Assembly (NCBI RefSeq): GCF_026210795.1
Contig: NC_089451.1
Location: 2,960,001-3,024,000 of the forward strand
Direction: 5' to 3'
Source: Rhizophagus irregularis
Lineage: Eukaryota > Glomeromycota > Glomeromycetes > Glomerales > Glomeraceae
Length of the DNA: 64,000 nt
The translations under genes and the position numbers were made by a program. Under the pieces are notes generated by a model, which saw only the letters and a program-made list of their open reading frames with translations, searched no databases and was not told where the DNA came from. This document shows positions 21,201-34,173 of the stretch, one piece after another (position 1 is the stretch's first letter; the number at the start of each line of letters is the position of its first letter).

Positions 21201-23034
21201 GTATGATAATTTTTTAATTTTCATTTACTCTTTATTCATTAATTTATGTAATTGTATAATTGCTGATTTTATTTGTTTCCTTTTTTGTCTTTTTTTTTTG
21301 AAAGTATTGTATTTGTAGCAGTACCAATAGGAATAAATACCCATATCAACTTTTTATCTTATATCACAAGAAAATAAAAGACAAAAATTTCTTGAATGGT
21401 TTATGTCTCATAGAAAGTTGCAAGCATATTTATAGCTGATTTACAAGAACTGGATTATTTCAAACCCAGAGTACAGTTAAAACAATGGCTAAGGAACTTT
21501 TCAACAGAAATTAATTACTGCCCGAGGAAAGTGAAAAGCAAAATTAGTGGAAGAGAGGTAGAGTAATAATAAAAAAAATAACTTTGAAAGATTTAAAAAG
21601 GGAATCATCTATTTGGTTGAAAAGATAATAGTCAAAAAAATCCTGACTGATTATTTTTTAAAGGTACGTCTGAGTAAGATGATTTGGGAGATGATGATTT
21701 GATTCCATCAATTAATGTCTTGTCGGTAATTTTAATCAGGATTTAGCGCAGTGCTTTTTGGGAGTTATAAATGATAAATCAGATAACTAACCTGATCAAA
21801 GACAATAATTATACTGTAGTTCATGAGATTTTTTTTCTATTTAAATAAGTCCTATAACATACAAAAACGTTTGTAGATTGCGTAGTCAAAGAAAATCCAT
21901 TAAGGTATTGAATTTGGTAGCACCGTAGCAGTACTAAGTTATGACCACCCCATAACCCCATTCCGGTCCTATAACACAGAGTTCACTGGGATCGGTGTTT
22001 TGTGTCTGCAGTTTACACTTCCTGGTATAGAATTGGACATTGCTTTCGTTGTGATATGTGACACAATTTACTAATAAATTTTGGATAACTAAATTCACGT
22101 GAGTGTTAGGAAATTGTGCAACTATTAAAATACATAATTCGTTACTCTTCAAAATACATGATAATTTGCAATTACTTTGCCGATCATTTCAATTTATCAC
22201 ACGATATAAGTACTGTTGTGAGATTTTATTTTTTGAAAAATTCTACATATTAAAATATTCCTCAAATTTTGCCATCTAGTTGGTAATTTAAGCATATTTA
22301 TTTTATTAAATCTATTTGTTATTGAACTTATATATGTAATAACTTATTAATTTAGCATTTTTATATATTTTTTTGATGCAAATGTCTTGGCAGATTAAAA
22401 TTTCACATAATAAATATTACTCAAACATTCTAAATTAACAAATGGTAATTTAATATATCTGTTTCTAAAATTTTATTAAAATTTAAAGTAAAATGAGGGA
22501 CTTTAATATGATCCATCTATTTAAAATTAAAATCAAATCTAATTCTTATGGCAAAATTATAAATAATTTGACATGCATGTATGCTATGAATATGATTCTA
22601 TAATCATTTAAAAGAGGAGAATGAAAGCTTAAAAATTGCATTAATTGAATCACTGGTTAAAGACTAATTTCGTCCAATACATTAATTTTTTATTTTTTAG
22701 CCTGATCATTAATATCTCTGCATGACATGATCAATTTGATTTCAAAATTAGAGTACAATTTTATCTTTCAAAATAATACTAAATTATTTGGTTAGTATAT
22801 TGAAACTATATCGTCCAATTTATTTTCGATACGCAGTTATACGGATCGGCAGAATTTTGCCAATTATAATTCTGGCCAGAATTATGCCGATCATTAAACG
22901 GGAAGTTGAATTTCGAATTTTGTCAAAACCGGTTTGTAAAATTGATCTCTAATTCAAAGCACATGATTTTGCAGAAATAATTACCAATAAATACTACAAA
23001 TATTTTGGCTTATTAATTAATTATAAATTTTATA
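18298..23034. other. Long intergenic region
   Basis: About 4.7 kb without a supportable gene. A poly(A)/poly(T)-rich repeat at 19557-19800 ends with TCATTAACCGGAATTGGATTAG-type sequence shared with 62100-62150. An isolated CTGGCCAGAATTAT with inverted context lies at 22860-22890. Short frames (for example at 19577-19810 and 21934-22152) are low-complexity or unsupported. Confidence 0.4.
19557..19800. repeat. A/T-run repeat sharing a tail with 62.1 kb
   Basis: Alternating long A and T runs with CCCGAAAAAGGAAAGG, followed by CATTAACCGGAATTGGATTAG. The same tail closes the purine-rich tract at 61490-62150. It is probably two members of a dispersed repeat family. Confidence 0.45.
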
Positions 23035-23460
23035 ATTTCAATCTTAAAGTTATAACCAACTTAGGAAAAATATTTGAACAATTAAAATGTATTAGAATCT
23101 GTTCATTTCATTTATTTCATTTATTATTCTTTTGATACTTAATTTTACTCAATAAATTATTAATATAACCAAACCATTTATTTATTCAAAAATCCGGTGA
23201 TTGTTTAGAGAATTTCGGATATGGATTTGATTGGTTATAATAATCTATTATTAAATCAACACTTTCTTGTAAAATATTGTAAAAATATCAATTTTTTTTT
23301 TTGATTTTTATGAATTTGAAAATCAGAATATTATCGTAACGTTAATATTAATTAAATTATTTACTTATTTAATTGAAATCTCTAAATTTATCCAGCATTT
23401 AATTTAATTGAAAAATCTTAATAATCTTTCTATTATCAACGTCGGTACATGTTGATTTTT
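23035..23460 (+). pseudogene. F-box/LRR protein relic (copy A)
   Basis: Plus-strand pieces resemble the middle of the intact F-box/LRR gene at 27892-29502: IFEQL, then QKSGDCLENFG corresponding to QKSGNYLENFG. Stop codons and frameshifts are frequent (TAATAA follows shortly after). No F-box is preserved. The same relic, inverted, lies at 39330-39680 with the same following repeat. Confidence 0.6.
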
Positions 23461-23686
23461 TTTAAAAAAATAATAATTTTGTAAATATTAATATAATATT
23501 TTATTTCTTTATGTTAACTAATTCTTAAGTTACATATTATATTGATTAAAAAACAAATAATAATTTTGTAAATATTAATATCATATAATTTTTATCTCTT
23601 TATTTAATAATAAAGTTAAAACTAATTACAAAAAATTCAAAAAATAAAAATTTAATGAAGTTAGATTATAAAAACTTTTGCTTAAT

Positions 23687-24518
23687 ACCTGGTCTTGATG
23701 ATAATAACTTGGAGATAATTAAATAATCAATAATGATCTATAAATAGAAATAAAAAGGTTATCCTATGATCACTCAGATAAATGAGTTATTGAATTACTA
23801 GACTATTATCAGAACGCTCATCCACGCTTACTCAGGCATATATACCAGATTTCATCTAGACTCACAAAGAATCCCGACAAATATATATATTTGGAAAACC
23901 TTAGACATATATATACGTGAGCAGACCCATGAACTAAATCGTAAAAAAGCCTTCATTGTAATTAAAGCTCAATTGAACACAATAACTCACCTAATATTGC
24001 TGATAATAAATAAATTTCGTTAAGAATAAGGTGGTATCACCCGATCAGAATAATTAAAAATATTTCTGGAATTTCTACCTGTCTTGGATGATAATAACTT
24101 GGAGATAATAACTTGAAGATAATTAAATAATCTATGAATAGAAATAAAAGGTTATCCTATGATCACTCAGATAAATGAGATATTGAATTACTAGGCTGAT
24201 ATCAGAACGCTCATCCACGCTTACTCAGGCATATATACCAGATTTCATCTAGACTCACAAAGAATCCCGACAAATAAATATATTTGGAAAACCTTAGACA
24301 TATATATACGTGGGCAGACCCATGAACTAAATCGTAAAAAAGCCTTCATTGCAATTAAAGCTCAATTGAACACAATAACTCACCTAATATTCCTGATAAT
24401 AAAATAAATTTCGCGTTAAGAATAAGGTGGTATCTTCCTGATAATAAAATAAATCTTCCTGATAATAAAATAAATTTCAGTTAATAAAATAAATTTCGTT
24501 TAATAATAAGGTGGTATC
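23687..24518 (+). repeat. Dispersed repeat in tandem
   Basis: A unit of about 350-360 bp starts ACCTGGTCTTGATGATAATA, runs through GAACGCTCATCCACGC and ATTTCATCTAGACTCACAAA, and ends near AATAAGGTGGTATC. It occurs at 23687-24038 and again at 24077-24434. A short third echo of the end (CCTGATAATAAAATAAAT repeated) reaches 24518. An inverted partial copy is at 38863-39089. It has TATA-like words, so it may be a solo LTR, but I see no TG...CA ends or target duplications. Confidence 0.65.
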
Positions 24519-24605
24519 CTTTCTATAAGACTATAAAGGTCCAAAACTACTCCTATTTATAAGAAATTTTTACATTATATTTAATATCTACTTGATATTT
24601 TATTA

Positions 24606-25080
24606 CTTATAATGAGTTATAATTATTAATATTTACAATAAGATAAATAATTACAAACCCTGATTACTAATTTTCCATAATATTCTTTTTCAATTAAAAT
24701 AACTTATAATGAGTCATAACTATTAACATCTACAATAAGATGAATAATTACAAACATTACTAATTTTCCATTATATTCTTTTTCAATAAAATAACTTATA
24801 ATGAATCATAACTATTAACATTTACAATAAGATAAATTAATTACAAACCCTGATTACTAATTTTCCATTATATTCTTTTTTTCAATAAAATAACTTATAA
24901 TGAGTCATACTAACTATTACTATTTACAATAAGATGAATAACTACAAACCCTGATTACTAATTTTCCATTATATTCTTTTCAATAAAATAACTTATAATG
25001 AGTCATAACTATTAACATTTACAATAAGATGAATAATTACAAACATGATTACTAATTTCCCATTATTTTCTTTACTTAAT
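24606..25080. repeat. Minisatellite, about 92-99-bp unit, five copies
   Basis: Units begin CTTATAATGAGTCATAACTA at 24606, 24703, 24795, 24894 and 24992. Each contains ACAATAAGATGAATAATTAC and ACTAATTTTCCATTATATTC. Confidence 0.85.
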
Positions 25081-27891
25081 TATTAATTATTAAAATAAAA
25101 CTGTATTAATATTTAATAATGCTTAACTTTATAGAATATTATTCATTATTTTACATTTGGTAAATTGGACTATAGTTACCAATTTTTATAATGAAGTGAT
25201 TTATAATGAGAAATTTTTATATATTTTAACACATATTCTGTGCTACAATATTTCATATGACTTGCTATGCCCAAATTTATTAATATGTCATATTTCTTTT
25301 GATTTGCTGTTTCTTAAATTATATAATAAGATTCTAAATAATACTGATATAACTTACATAATAATTTACATATAATTTATAAAAATATATTTTTTAAACT
25401 AGTTTGTATAAATTGGTTAATTTTTAATTTTTAATAACTTGTAATTTGGATTTGTATAGCGCTGGCCCAAATTACAAAATTCTAAATCACGAGGTTTCAG
25501 ATAAACTTTACACAAAATTTTTGTTATAAATCTAAATCTGGCCAGAATTATAAACTTTGCTGGAATTACCACCAATCACTGTTACCCATGTAATAAACAT
25601 TTTATTTTAATGCAAAAATATAAAATTTAATGATTTAACTGTTAATTGTTTAAATTATCATTGAAATTGCTCTGCTACAAATTTAATAGTACAATTGAAC
25701 TTTAGAATCGTGTATCAGGCAAAAATACGTGTATCAGGCAAAAAAATTTTGTATCAGGAAAAAATTCAATATATCAGGCACGTAGATCATGTAACAATTG
25801 TAACATCGCTTCGCTTGTAATCAAGTAATTCTAACTTATGTTCTTTAATTGCATATGTTAATAATTTAACTCCATATTTCAAATTATTATTTATTACATC
25901 TAAAACCCATCCATCTAATTTAAAATCATAATAATTTGGTAACGGCAAAATTTATTACAATTCGAAGTTATTCCGAAACTATTTATTGACGATAAGTTGG
26001 CAAAATTTTTACGAATCATAAAAATTTCGCCAAGATAGTCATCTGCGTATATTTCCTTAAACATAATTTATACAAAGAAAACTTTATCCCATGATAAAAA
26101 TAGTTTACTATTTTTAGTATCACCTCAAAATTGATAATCAAATATTTTTTCACTTTTGTTTCTAATTTTTTTCTATATTTTTCTTTTTCGTTTCTAATTT
26201 CTCTCTTTCTTTTATTTTTAGATCTCTAAGTTCTTCTGGTTTTGCGTCAAAAGTAGGTCATTTTTTCCTTTTCTTTTTTTTGCTTTCATCTTTGCTTTCT
26301 TATTTCTTACTATGATAACTATATTTTATTTTTAATTTATAGATTTCTATTTTTCACTCTCTAAACTTTAATGGTTGATCTTAAAATTTCGTGGTTATTT
26401 TCTTAATCTTTGTGGGTTTCATCTTTAATCATTATGGGCTTCATTATTCACTTGCTACTTCTTAAGTTTTTCATCTTTTTATTTTTCATTGTTCTTTCAT
26501 CTCCATTTTTTTCACTTCTTTCGTTCTTCTTCTTTTCATCTCTCTTTGTTTCTTATTTTTCTTTTCATTATTATTTCACCATTTTATTCATTCCATTATT
26601 TTCATTAATTTATTAGCACAATTTCTCCTTCTTAATTCATTTTGCCATTGTCAAGTTTCTCTTTTTGTATTATTATTACTAGCCATTAAAAATCAATAAT
26701 TAAAAAATTTTGGTTTTGAATAAAAGTATGAATTTTAAAAAAAAATTAGTCAACTAAAAATTAATTTTTTTTATTTTCCAAATTTAGAAAATGGACCAAA
26801 TCATTTATTAAACCATTTGATATTGAACTAAAGTACTAAACAAAATTAGATCATTTAGATGTGACTGAAATTAATTATTTACATCAGCCCAAGTAAATAT
26901 CATAATCAACAAAGCCATCTTGCGTCATGTTTATAAAACCTTATGGCTCTGTTACTTGTTTTGCGTCAATAATGAATTAGATTACAAAGAGAAGGACTAT
27001 CTACGCACTGCACTATGATCGATCCTGTAAATTTCTATGTCCCTTCACGTCATCGTCTTATGAAATCGCAAATTTTAGGTTTATCTTTTTTTTTACTCTG
27101 ACTTACAACGGTTTCCGTTTCCTTAGTTTTTAAAAGAGTTCAGTTTATTAATATTAATAACAAAAGAAAATATTCTTTATTTACAAAGAAAGAAATCGAC
27201 AGTAAATTTTTTAAGTTGCATGATCATACTAATTCACTTGAAATTTAAAATGCTTACTATTTAGCATAAAGGTGTTTGTATTATTTGAATCTAAATTAAA
27301 TAAAGATTCCTTTATACCAGTACAAAGTTTTATTAACACTATTTTATTTTGTTTTGTTTTATCTTTTTTTTTAACAAAATTAATCTAATGTAATTCTTCT
27401 TTTCAATTGTAAATTTAAAATGGCACAATGTAGAAAAGCGTAGTAACACATCTCCTTAATAATATACAAGGACGGAATTATTTATTAGCGTTAATTATTT
27501 TTATGGTATATTAAATTCATTTTTAGGAAATGGACCCGTCTATTATATATGACTTTATACAAAACTTTTATGAAATAATGTGCGGTCTGTGCATGTAAAA
27601 ATAATCTGAATTTCCAAACACTGATGTAAATCATAAATAAAGTACGTATAATGACACTTATTCAATAAAGTATAATATGTATAATAAAATTTCTTGATAA
27701 TCTCAATAATGAATAAACAACTTTATTTAAAATAAGTTAAATATATTCTAATAATCAGTGTTAAACAAAAACTATATCAAATAAAGAATGTTAATACTTT
27801 AAATACTGTATATAAACATAAATATATAAATATAACTAAAGAATAGGTAGGAATTTATAAACAACTTACTGTATATAAAAGAATATCTCTA
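25081..27891. other. Intergenic region
   Basis: No supported gene. It contains CTGGCC-AAATTA words at 25462 and 25547, GTATCAGGCAAAAA repeated three times near 25710-25760, and a pyrimidine-rich tract with TTTC/TTTTC runs at 26160-26640. The tract produces accidental Phe/Leu/Ser-rich frames. Confidence 0.4.
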
Positions 27892-29502
27892 TTAATTAAT
27901 TTCCTTTATATAATTATACGAGTCAATCTTTAAACTCAAATAACTTTGCACTTCAATATTATATAACCTAAATTCATCCACCTCATAATTCAGTGAAAAC
28001 AACTCCTTAACATTATGACTATAACTACCAAATGTATATTCACGGGAAGAATCACTAATAGCCAAATACTTAACCCTTTTCCTTTTCATGATATATTCTT
28101 TTATAGAGGGCAAGATATCTTGACCTTCATTGCTATTGATTAATAATTTTTTAATAAAAGTATGTTGAGATTGTCTTAGAAATTCTTCAAATTCACTTGC
28201 TTTAATGTAATGAAGATCAAAACATAAATATTCTAGTTTAAAAGGAAGGTAAGATCCTAAATGTAATAATATGGTTGAACTACTAGAACCAGTATTATCA
28301 TACCATACATCGATTGAAAGATAATTGAGATTTTGTTGGATACTTTCAACCAAATAGAGTAATTGATAAGTACTTAGACTTTCAGGACCACGAAAATCAA
28401 AAAATTTGATATTTTTACAATAGTTTGTAATTAATACTAAAAATTGTTCATATAATGGACATATTAAACCATGAATATTAAGTACAATTCCAAAATTTTC
28501 TAAATAATTGCCAGATTTTTGTAATAATAATTCCATTGTTTCAAATTGTTGTGGTTTCACTTCTATAAATAAAGATTTCAATTTAAATGGTTTAGCCAAA
28601 TCATTAATTTCTTGAATAAAATTATTACTTAAAGAATGACAATAAAGGAAATGAATAGATTCTAAAACATTTAATTGTTCGAATATATTCTTACTCAAAC
28701 AATTCAAATTGATTTTATAGAATGTAATTGTATTTAAGGTATTTGAACAATTAGAATCTTTTGATAATAATAATGGTAGATATAAAGGAAAACTAGTATC
28801 ATCCATTAAAATCTTTTTAAGATTTTGTTGTAAATTAATCATTTGTAATATATAATTATTAATTAACTTATATCCATTATTATTGTTGGAAAATAAACCA
28901 GATGAACTACAAACAAAAAGATTTATATTTTTAATATTATGGATGAAATTTGTATTTTGTAAAATTAACTCCAAAATATTTTTAAGGTATGTATAAATAT
29001 AAGCAATACTTGAGAATTCAATTTCAAGGGTATGTAATTTTACTTCATTTTCAATAAATATTTTAAATAATGATACAAATATATCAACCTTTTTTTTAAA
29101 ATCAGATAAGCGTGATAAATTTCCTGGGTTTGAAGTTCTAATAGAATTTTCAACCCAATTCTGAACAGAATAAACAAACTTTTTATTTATTCTCAAATAT
29201 TTTAAAAAACTAGGATAATTGAATAATGTATCCGGAGGTAATGAATTATTTTCAATAATTTTATATTCAATTAATTTTGTTTTAAAATCACTATTTGAAT
29301 TATGTGAGTAAATTATAATAAAATTGTAGTTTTTGATAGGAATAGAAAATGGATCTTCCCATAATAATGGAATCGCTATACGACACCATAATCTGTTAAC
29401 TAAAATGCACGAGTGTAAAGTTGAATAATCATTTTGAAGATATTTTAAGACCCCATAAATTAATTCGGGCAAATCTCCTGAAAATATTTTTGAACATGAC
29501 AT
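27892..29502 (-). CDS. F-box/LRR-type protein
   Basis: About 536 residues from the ATG reading MSCSKIFSGDLPELIYGVL. An upstream in-frame ATG at 29544 adds 14 hydrophobic residues. I prefer the inner start because related proteins begin right before the F-box. The F-box spans about residues 8-50 (LPELIYGVLKYL, then CILVNRLWCRIAIPLLWEDP), the surface that binds Skp1 in SCF ubiquitin ligases. The remainder is a series of irregular leucine-rich segments such as LKSLFIEVKP, NLNYLSIDVW and LEYLCFDLHY, expected to recruit substrates. There is one exon without stops, so it looks intact. Two eroded relatives lie at 23035 and 39330. The substrate is unknown. Confidence 0.8.
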   Translation of the reverse strand: MSCSKIFSGDLPELIYGVLKYLQNDYSTLHSCILVNRLWCRIAIPLLWEDPFSIPIKNYNFIIIYSHNSNSDFKTKLIEYKIIENNSLPPDTLFNYPSFLKYLRINKKFVYSVQNWVENSIRTSNPGNLSRLSDFKKKVDIFVSLFKIFIENEVKLHTLEIEFSSIAYIYTYLKNILELILQNTNFIHNIKNINLFVCSSSGLFSNNNNGYKLINNYILQMINLQQNLKKILMDDTSFPLYLPLLLSKDSNCSNTLNTITFYKINLNCLSKNIFEQLNVLESIHFLYCHSLSNNFIQEINDLAKPFKLKSLFIEVKPQQFETMELLLQKSGNYLENFGIVLNIHGLICPLYEQFLVLITNYCKNIKFFDFRGPESLSTYQLLYLVESIQQNLNYLSIDVWYDNTGSSSSTILLHLGSYLPFKLEYLCFDLHYIKASEFEEFLRQSQHTFIKKLLINSNEGQDILPSIKEYIMKRKRVKYLAISDSSREYTFGSYSHNVKELFSLNYEVDEFRLYNIEVQSYLSLKIDSYNYIKEIN

Positions 29503-29544
29503 ATTGTAGACAAAGAGAAAAAAAGAGAAGTATCTGTGTATCAT

Positions 29545-30394
29545 AATTATTTAAACTTTCGGAACGGCGGAATGAGGAGTCCGACATTGTCGCACAATTC
29601 ATGCCAATTAATTGTGTGTAAGTAAACATTAGGTGTAAGGATGATCATCATCACTGTGACGCCAGTGTGACGGTCTTGTCGGTCTACTCATGCTTATGCT
29701 TATATGACAATTGTCAATACATAGAAATAATTTTTTTTATTAAAATGTAAATTCATACAAAAAAATTTTATTATTGTATTTTTTTTTATAAAAAAAATAA
29801 TTACGGTAAAATATTTTTTTTAGTAGCTGTAACCAGTTACTACTTTTATGAAAAGAATAAAGTGTATATTGCGATCTTATTGTTACAAAAAAATTTTTTA
29901 CTATATGAGTTATTGTAGTTATTGTTATCACTAAAAAAATTTAATTTTATACTTTTTAGTATTAGTAAAACTCCAGTTACCGGAAACTAATAAATAATAT
30001 CGCAGCAAAAGGGCACAATACGTGATTTGAGAAGTCTTCATTTAAAGTCACATGATCATTTACCGATCATCAAAAAAATTGATTTTTCAAAAATGGTTCT
30101 TTTTAACCTAAAACGAAATTTGCAAGGAATTAATTGAGAACATTATTTCTCTAGCTCTCTATTATCAAAATAAAATAAAATACTATGCTCCTACTTATGC
30201 ATGGAATAGATCAGATGAATCACGCGTTGCACAATTCAAATTTATTTATACGGGTTAATCTAAATCAATCTTAATTATCATATCTTAAAAATCCATAGGT
30301 AAGTATATTTGGTTTGTTTATTTTTTTTAAAAAAATCTATTGAAAATATATTATTAATGTTTATATATATCATTCATTAGGTGAATTACCATCA
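29545..30394. other. Intergenic region upstream of F-box gene
   Basis: A/T-rich with the short inverted word TCACTGTGACGCCAGTGTGAC near 29650. No gene seen. Confidence 0.35.
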
Positions 30395-30990
30395 TTTCTT
30401 ACGCCCAAAATTTACAAGCATTAAAGAGAAAATATACAGTAATTAACGCTACAGATGAAATAATTGATGCTTATTTAAAAAGAAATAATATTGGATGGTC
30501 AAAAGGTTTTTCTTTTCCAAAAATTTTAGAAAAATACGAACCGATAGCAAATAAAATTTTTGGAAATCTTACCAATAATCAAACTATACGACAATATGAA
30601 GATGGATTCGTTGCTTATTGAGTAGTATAATAAGGCAAGTAAATTAAATAATTTAATGAACTTGGATACTGTTATAATTATGGATATAGCATTAAGAAAA
30701 GTCTTAAAGAAGCGTCAAGTTTATATAAGTTTGCTTCTGGTAAAAGTTTAAATATAGCTACATATTTCTTGCGCTTAATTATGAATTTGATAATGAAAAA
30801 AATAGTTTTGTTGAGGCGTTCAAATTATATAAAAAATCAGCCTAAAAAGGATTTATGACCTCTCAATATAGACTAGTCACATTTATGAAATAAGCCTTAA
30901 AATGGTACAAACTATTTTTAGAGATTATAATCCAACATATATAACATTAAGGATAGCATAATGATAAACATGTTCAAATGAGAGCTGAAA
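30395..30990 (+). pseudogene. Sel1-repeat protein relic
   Basis: Fragments in changing frames spell typical Sel1-like repeat sequence of this fungal family: KKSLKEASSLYKFASGKS, then NYEFDN, EAFKLYKKSA, GFMTSQYRL and later WYKLF. A TAA replaces the residue after KKSA, a TGA ends an upstream frame at about 30621, and at least one frameshift separates the pieces. The upstream part (EIIDAYLKRNNIGWSKGF) reads like the region between a kinase domain and Sel1 repeats. It is clearly dead. Confidence 0.6.
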
Positions 30991-31734
30991 TTACAAAAGT
31001 AGACATTTTCATTAGAATTTACTATTAAAATCGTCGGCTGTAGATTATGGGTATACTTAGGCATATTGTATTTTTCAACAATTAAGAACTCTCATTCCTT
31101 GTAATCAGTGCTGGCCAAATTATATATTATGGCAATTAAATTATTATAATATGGGATAGGGTCTGCTTTGCTTAATTACAAATAAAATATGTAAAATGCA
31201 CTTCCGGTTATTATTGAATTGCGAATTAAATTTTTAAACGTAATTTTTGACGAATCAAGAAACAATAAATTAAAAAAATTTAAATTTTAAACAAACTCGT
31301 ATAAAAAAGACCTTTATTTAATTAGTAGAAATTTAGATTTAAATAATTTAAATAAAACTGATAATTAATCTCATTAATAAAGATTTTGAAATATAGTACA
31401 ATCTTTTTATTAATGAAAATACAAAAATTAACACATCTTTACATATTTCAACAATTTGGAATCCTCGAAAGATACTTTTCAGATATTAAATTCCTTAGTT
31501 GCAATAATTGTTTAAGTATTAAGTAATGTTTTTAGATTAATTAACATGAATATGCAAAATTAATTAGTGAATTAGAATTTATTGTTGAAATGTTCAAAAA
31601 TAATTACGGTCGTTAACTCGGTATTGAAAATTCCCATAAAAACTTGGATAATATTTGTTATGTAAAACAATTATAATAACTTTTTTATGATAATCAATTG
31701 TTTTGCAAAATCTTCGTTTAAATGTACACTCCTA
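30991..31734. other. Intergenic region
   Basis: A/T-rich, with one GTGCTGGCCAAATTATA word near 31108. No gene seen. Confidence 0.35.
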
Positions 31735-32115
31735 TGGAAAGCCGTCCTTGACAAAAGGTTGATGTCCAAACATCATGAAATATAATGTTTAGACATCATG
31801 ATGGTATGTCTAGACATCATGTTTGATATATGTAGGATGATGTTTGTACATTATTTAACATGATGTGAAAGACATCAACCGACATGATGTCTAGACATCA
31901 TGCTGATCAAATTACCAAATATAGTATATTTATGAGTTACACAAAATAAAATTTACTATATTTGGTAACATGATGTCTAAGACATCATGTCGGTTGATGC
32001 TTGAGCATCATGTTGAATGATGTACAAACATTATTCTACATATATCAAACATGATGTCTAGACATTATCCAACATGATGTCTGGATATCAACCTTTTGTC
32101 AAGGACGGCTTTCCA
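31735..32115. mobile_element. Long fold-back MITE, TA target duplication
   Basis: The 381-bp sequence is almost wholly one inverted repeat. The ends start TGGAAAGCCGTCCTTGACA and are flanked by TA on both sides (31733-31734 and 32116-32117), as for Tc1/mariner-type insertions. The arms, roughly 170-185 bases each with few mismatches, meet near ACCAAATATAGTA. Within the arms the word GATGTCTAGACATC and its halves recur many times in both orientations. There is no ORF. If transcribed, it would fold into a long double-stranded RNA hairpin. Confidence 0.8.
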
Positions 32116-32446
32116 TACAGTATTTCCCCAACCTTAGCGTTAGATTTCAGAAAATATTTTTCAGATGATTTTTTAATTTCCGATCCATGTGATTTACGTT
32201 TATAAAATTTTTTTTACTTTGAAAATTAAACCTTAAACTACGTCAATATCAAAAACATTTACGTTCAAATAAATTGATAAATTTTGAAATTCAAGGAAAT
32301 TTTATTTCTAGAAACGGAATTTTACAAATAATAATTATATATAAACTTTAAACATAAGTTTTAAGTTACTTAATTTATCATAAGCTTACATGATTTTAAA
32401 GTTATTTAAGCTACCAATTATACTATAGCTTATAAATAAATTATAT

Positions 32447-34091
32447 TTAATTCACTTGATTATCAACCTTGTTTTCATCGTCGGTATCTAAATATCAGCA
32501 ATATAAATAATAATATAAATATTATTAGTATAATTAAATGTATAAAAATAAGTGGTAAATTATATTTAATGTACCTCTTAATTCTATTGAATTAGATACT
32601 TCCAAGTCGATTAATTGAGAGTCGCAAACTATTAAAACAATAAAAAGTTAATGATTATCAATTATTTAAAAAAATAAAAATGTTTAAAAATAGAAAATAC
32701 CTTCATTATTAACATATGAAGTAATAATGGATGAATTAACGGGTTTTGGTAATAAATTACTAAATGTAAACGCTCTACTAGTATATACAGCATCTGAATT
32801 CTTTTCATATGAAGGTGAGATATTTGGTATTTCCTTATCAGCTTCTTCAAATGCCGCTTTAATTTCTTTTCCTTTATAACCGAATTTTTCTATTCCATTA
32901 TTCCTATCTTCAATAGAGACAATCCAAAAATCAAATATATATTTTAATTCTTCGGCTGTTGGTCTTTCATTTGGATTGGCATTCATGCATTTATAAGCTA
33001 ATTTCTTATAAAATTCAGGAGTTCCTTTTCCAAATTCTGGTCTGAGTCCATTACATATGGCTAATGATAAGTTAAAATCATGCTTATTATTGTGAAAAGG
33101 TGGTCTTCCTGATGATAATTCGGCCATAATTACACCTACACTATAAATATCGGATGATTTTGTATATGATTCTCCGTTTAAGACTTCTGGTGCAATATAT
33201 GGCATTACTCCATATACTACTTTATCATCTGATTTTTGTTTATTTGCTGGTCCTGATAATCCAAAGTCTGAAACATAAGGGGTATTATTAATTTGTAAAA
33301 TATTACCACTATGAAAATCTTTATGGCAATATTCTAATTCATGTAATGAATTTAAGTCATATAATATAGTATACAAATAGATAATTTTATTTTTCCACAT
33401 AGTGTTGTTAAAGTTATTTGAAAGACTACTTCTCAAACTTCCTTCACCAGCAAATCGCATAATCATCATAAATTCTTTAGTTTCCGGGTGTTTAGTTAAT
33501 CCATGAAATTCTAATCCACCTCTATTAGAAATTTCCCAATGTATTTTAAGCTATATTTTAATAAAGTTAAAATAAAATAATTTAAATGATTATTAATATT
33601 AAACACCTAAATGAAATAAATTAAACAAGATACAAAATAGTATAAAAACGTACTTCATTTAAATATTTATCCGAGATATTCTGTGATCCATTTAACCTTT
33701 TTAAAGCAACTTCTATAGATTCGGTTTCTCTTTTTTTCCAACTTCCATCATCATTTTCATAGTACTCTGATTTGCCATCAATCCAAGTTGCACAATATAC
33801 TTTGGCAAATCCACCTTCACCAATTTCTTTTATATCTGTAAATCTATCAAATGGTACCCATTCAAGAAATTTATTGTTGTTATAAATTGATTTAATTTTT
33901 GCATTATACATTGTATCATACATTGTATCTTTTATAAACTTATCAATAACAGAATTTCCACTGGTACATCCTTCCATTATTCTAAATGGGTCACATTCTT
34001 TACACCATAATTCTTCAGTAAGGGGTTTATTACAATACGAACAATTTTTATGATTATCTGAGATTTTTAATTTACTATGTTCGGTTCCCAT
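32447..34091 (-). CDS. Protein kinase with WCxxC ribbon, four exons
   Basis: Exons on the minus strand: 34091-33654, 33550-32701, 32628-32575 and 32487-32447, joined by consistent GT/AG sites. The protein starts MGTEHSKL. CSYCNKPLTEELWCKEC is a putative zinc ribbon. The N-lobe follows: FTDIKEIGEGGFAKVY (glycine loop), VALKRL (beta-3 Lys) and YLNE. The C-lobe shows CHKDFHSGNIL (HKD in place of HRD), VSDFGLSGP (DFG), APEVL and DIYSVGVIM. The tail has AVYTSRAFTF and ends with the short exons SQLIDLEVSNSIELR and DTDDENKVDN. All catalytic residues except the HRD arginine are present, so it should be active. The family is greatly expanded in these fungi; its pathway is unknown. A TATAAATA box lies about 83 bases upstream. 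Confidence 0.85.
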
Positions 34092-34173
34092 TAGGTTATT
34101 TTCGTAATATACAGTATTTAAAAAAAGAAAAATCCAATTATCTTTTTTTTTAGACGAAATATTTTTTTTTTTA

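Noticed and set aside
26160-26640. Phe/Leu-rich membrane protein frame at 26410-26616
   Set aside because: A pyrimidine-rich low-complexity tract gives such frames by chance; no splice or promoter context.
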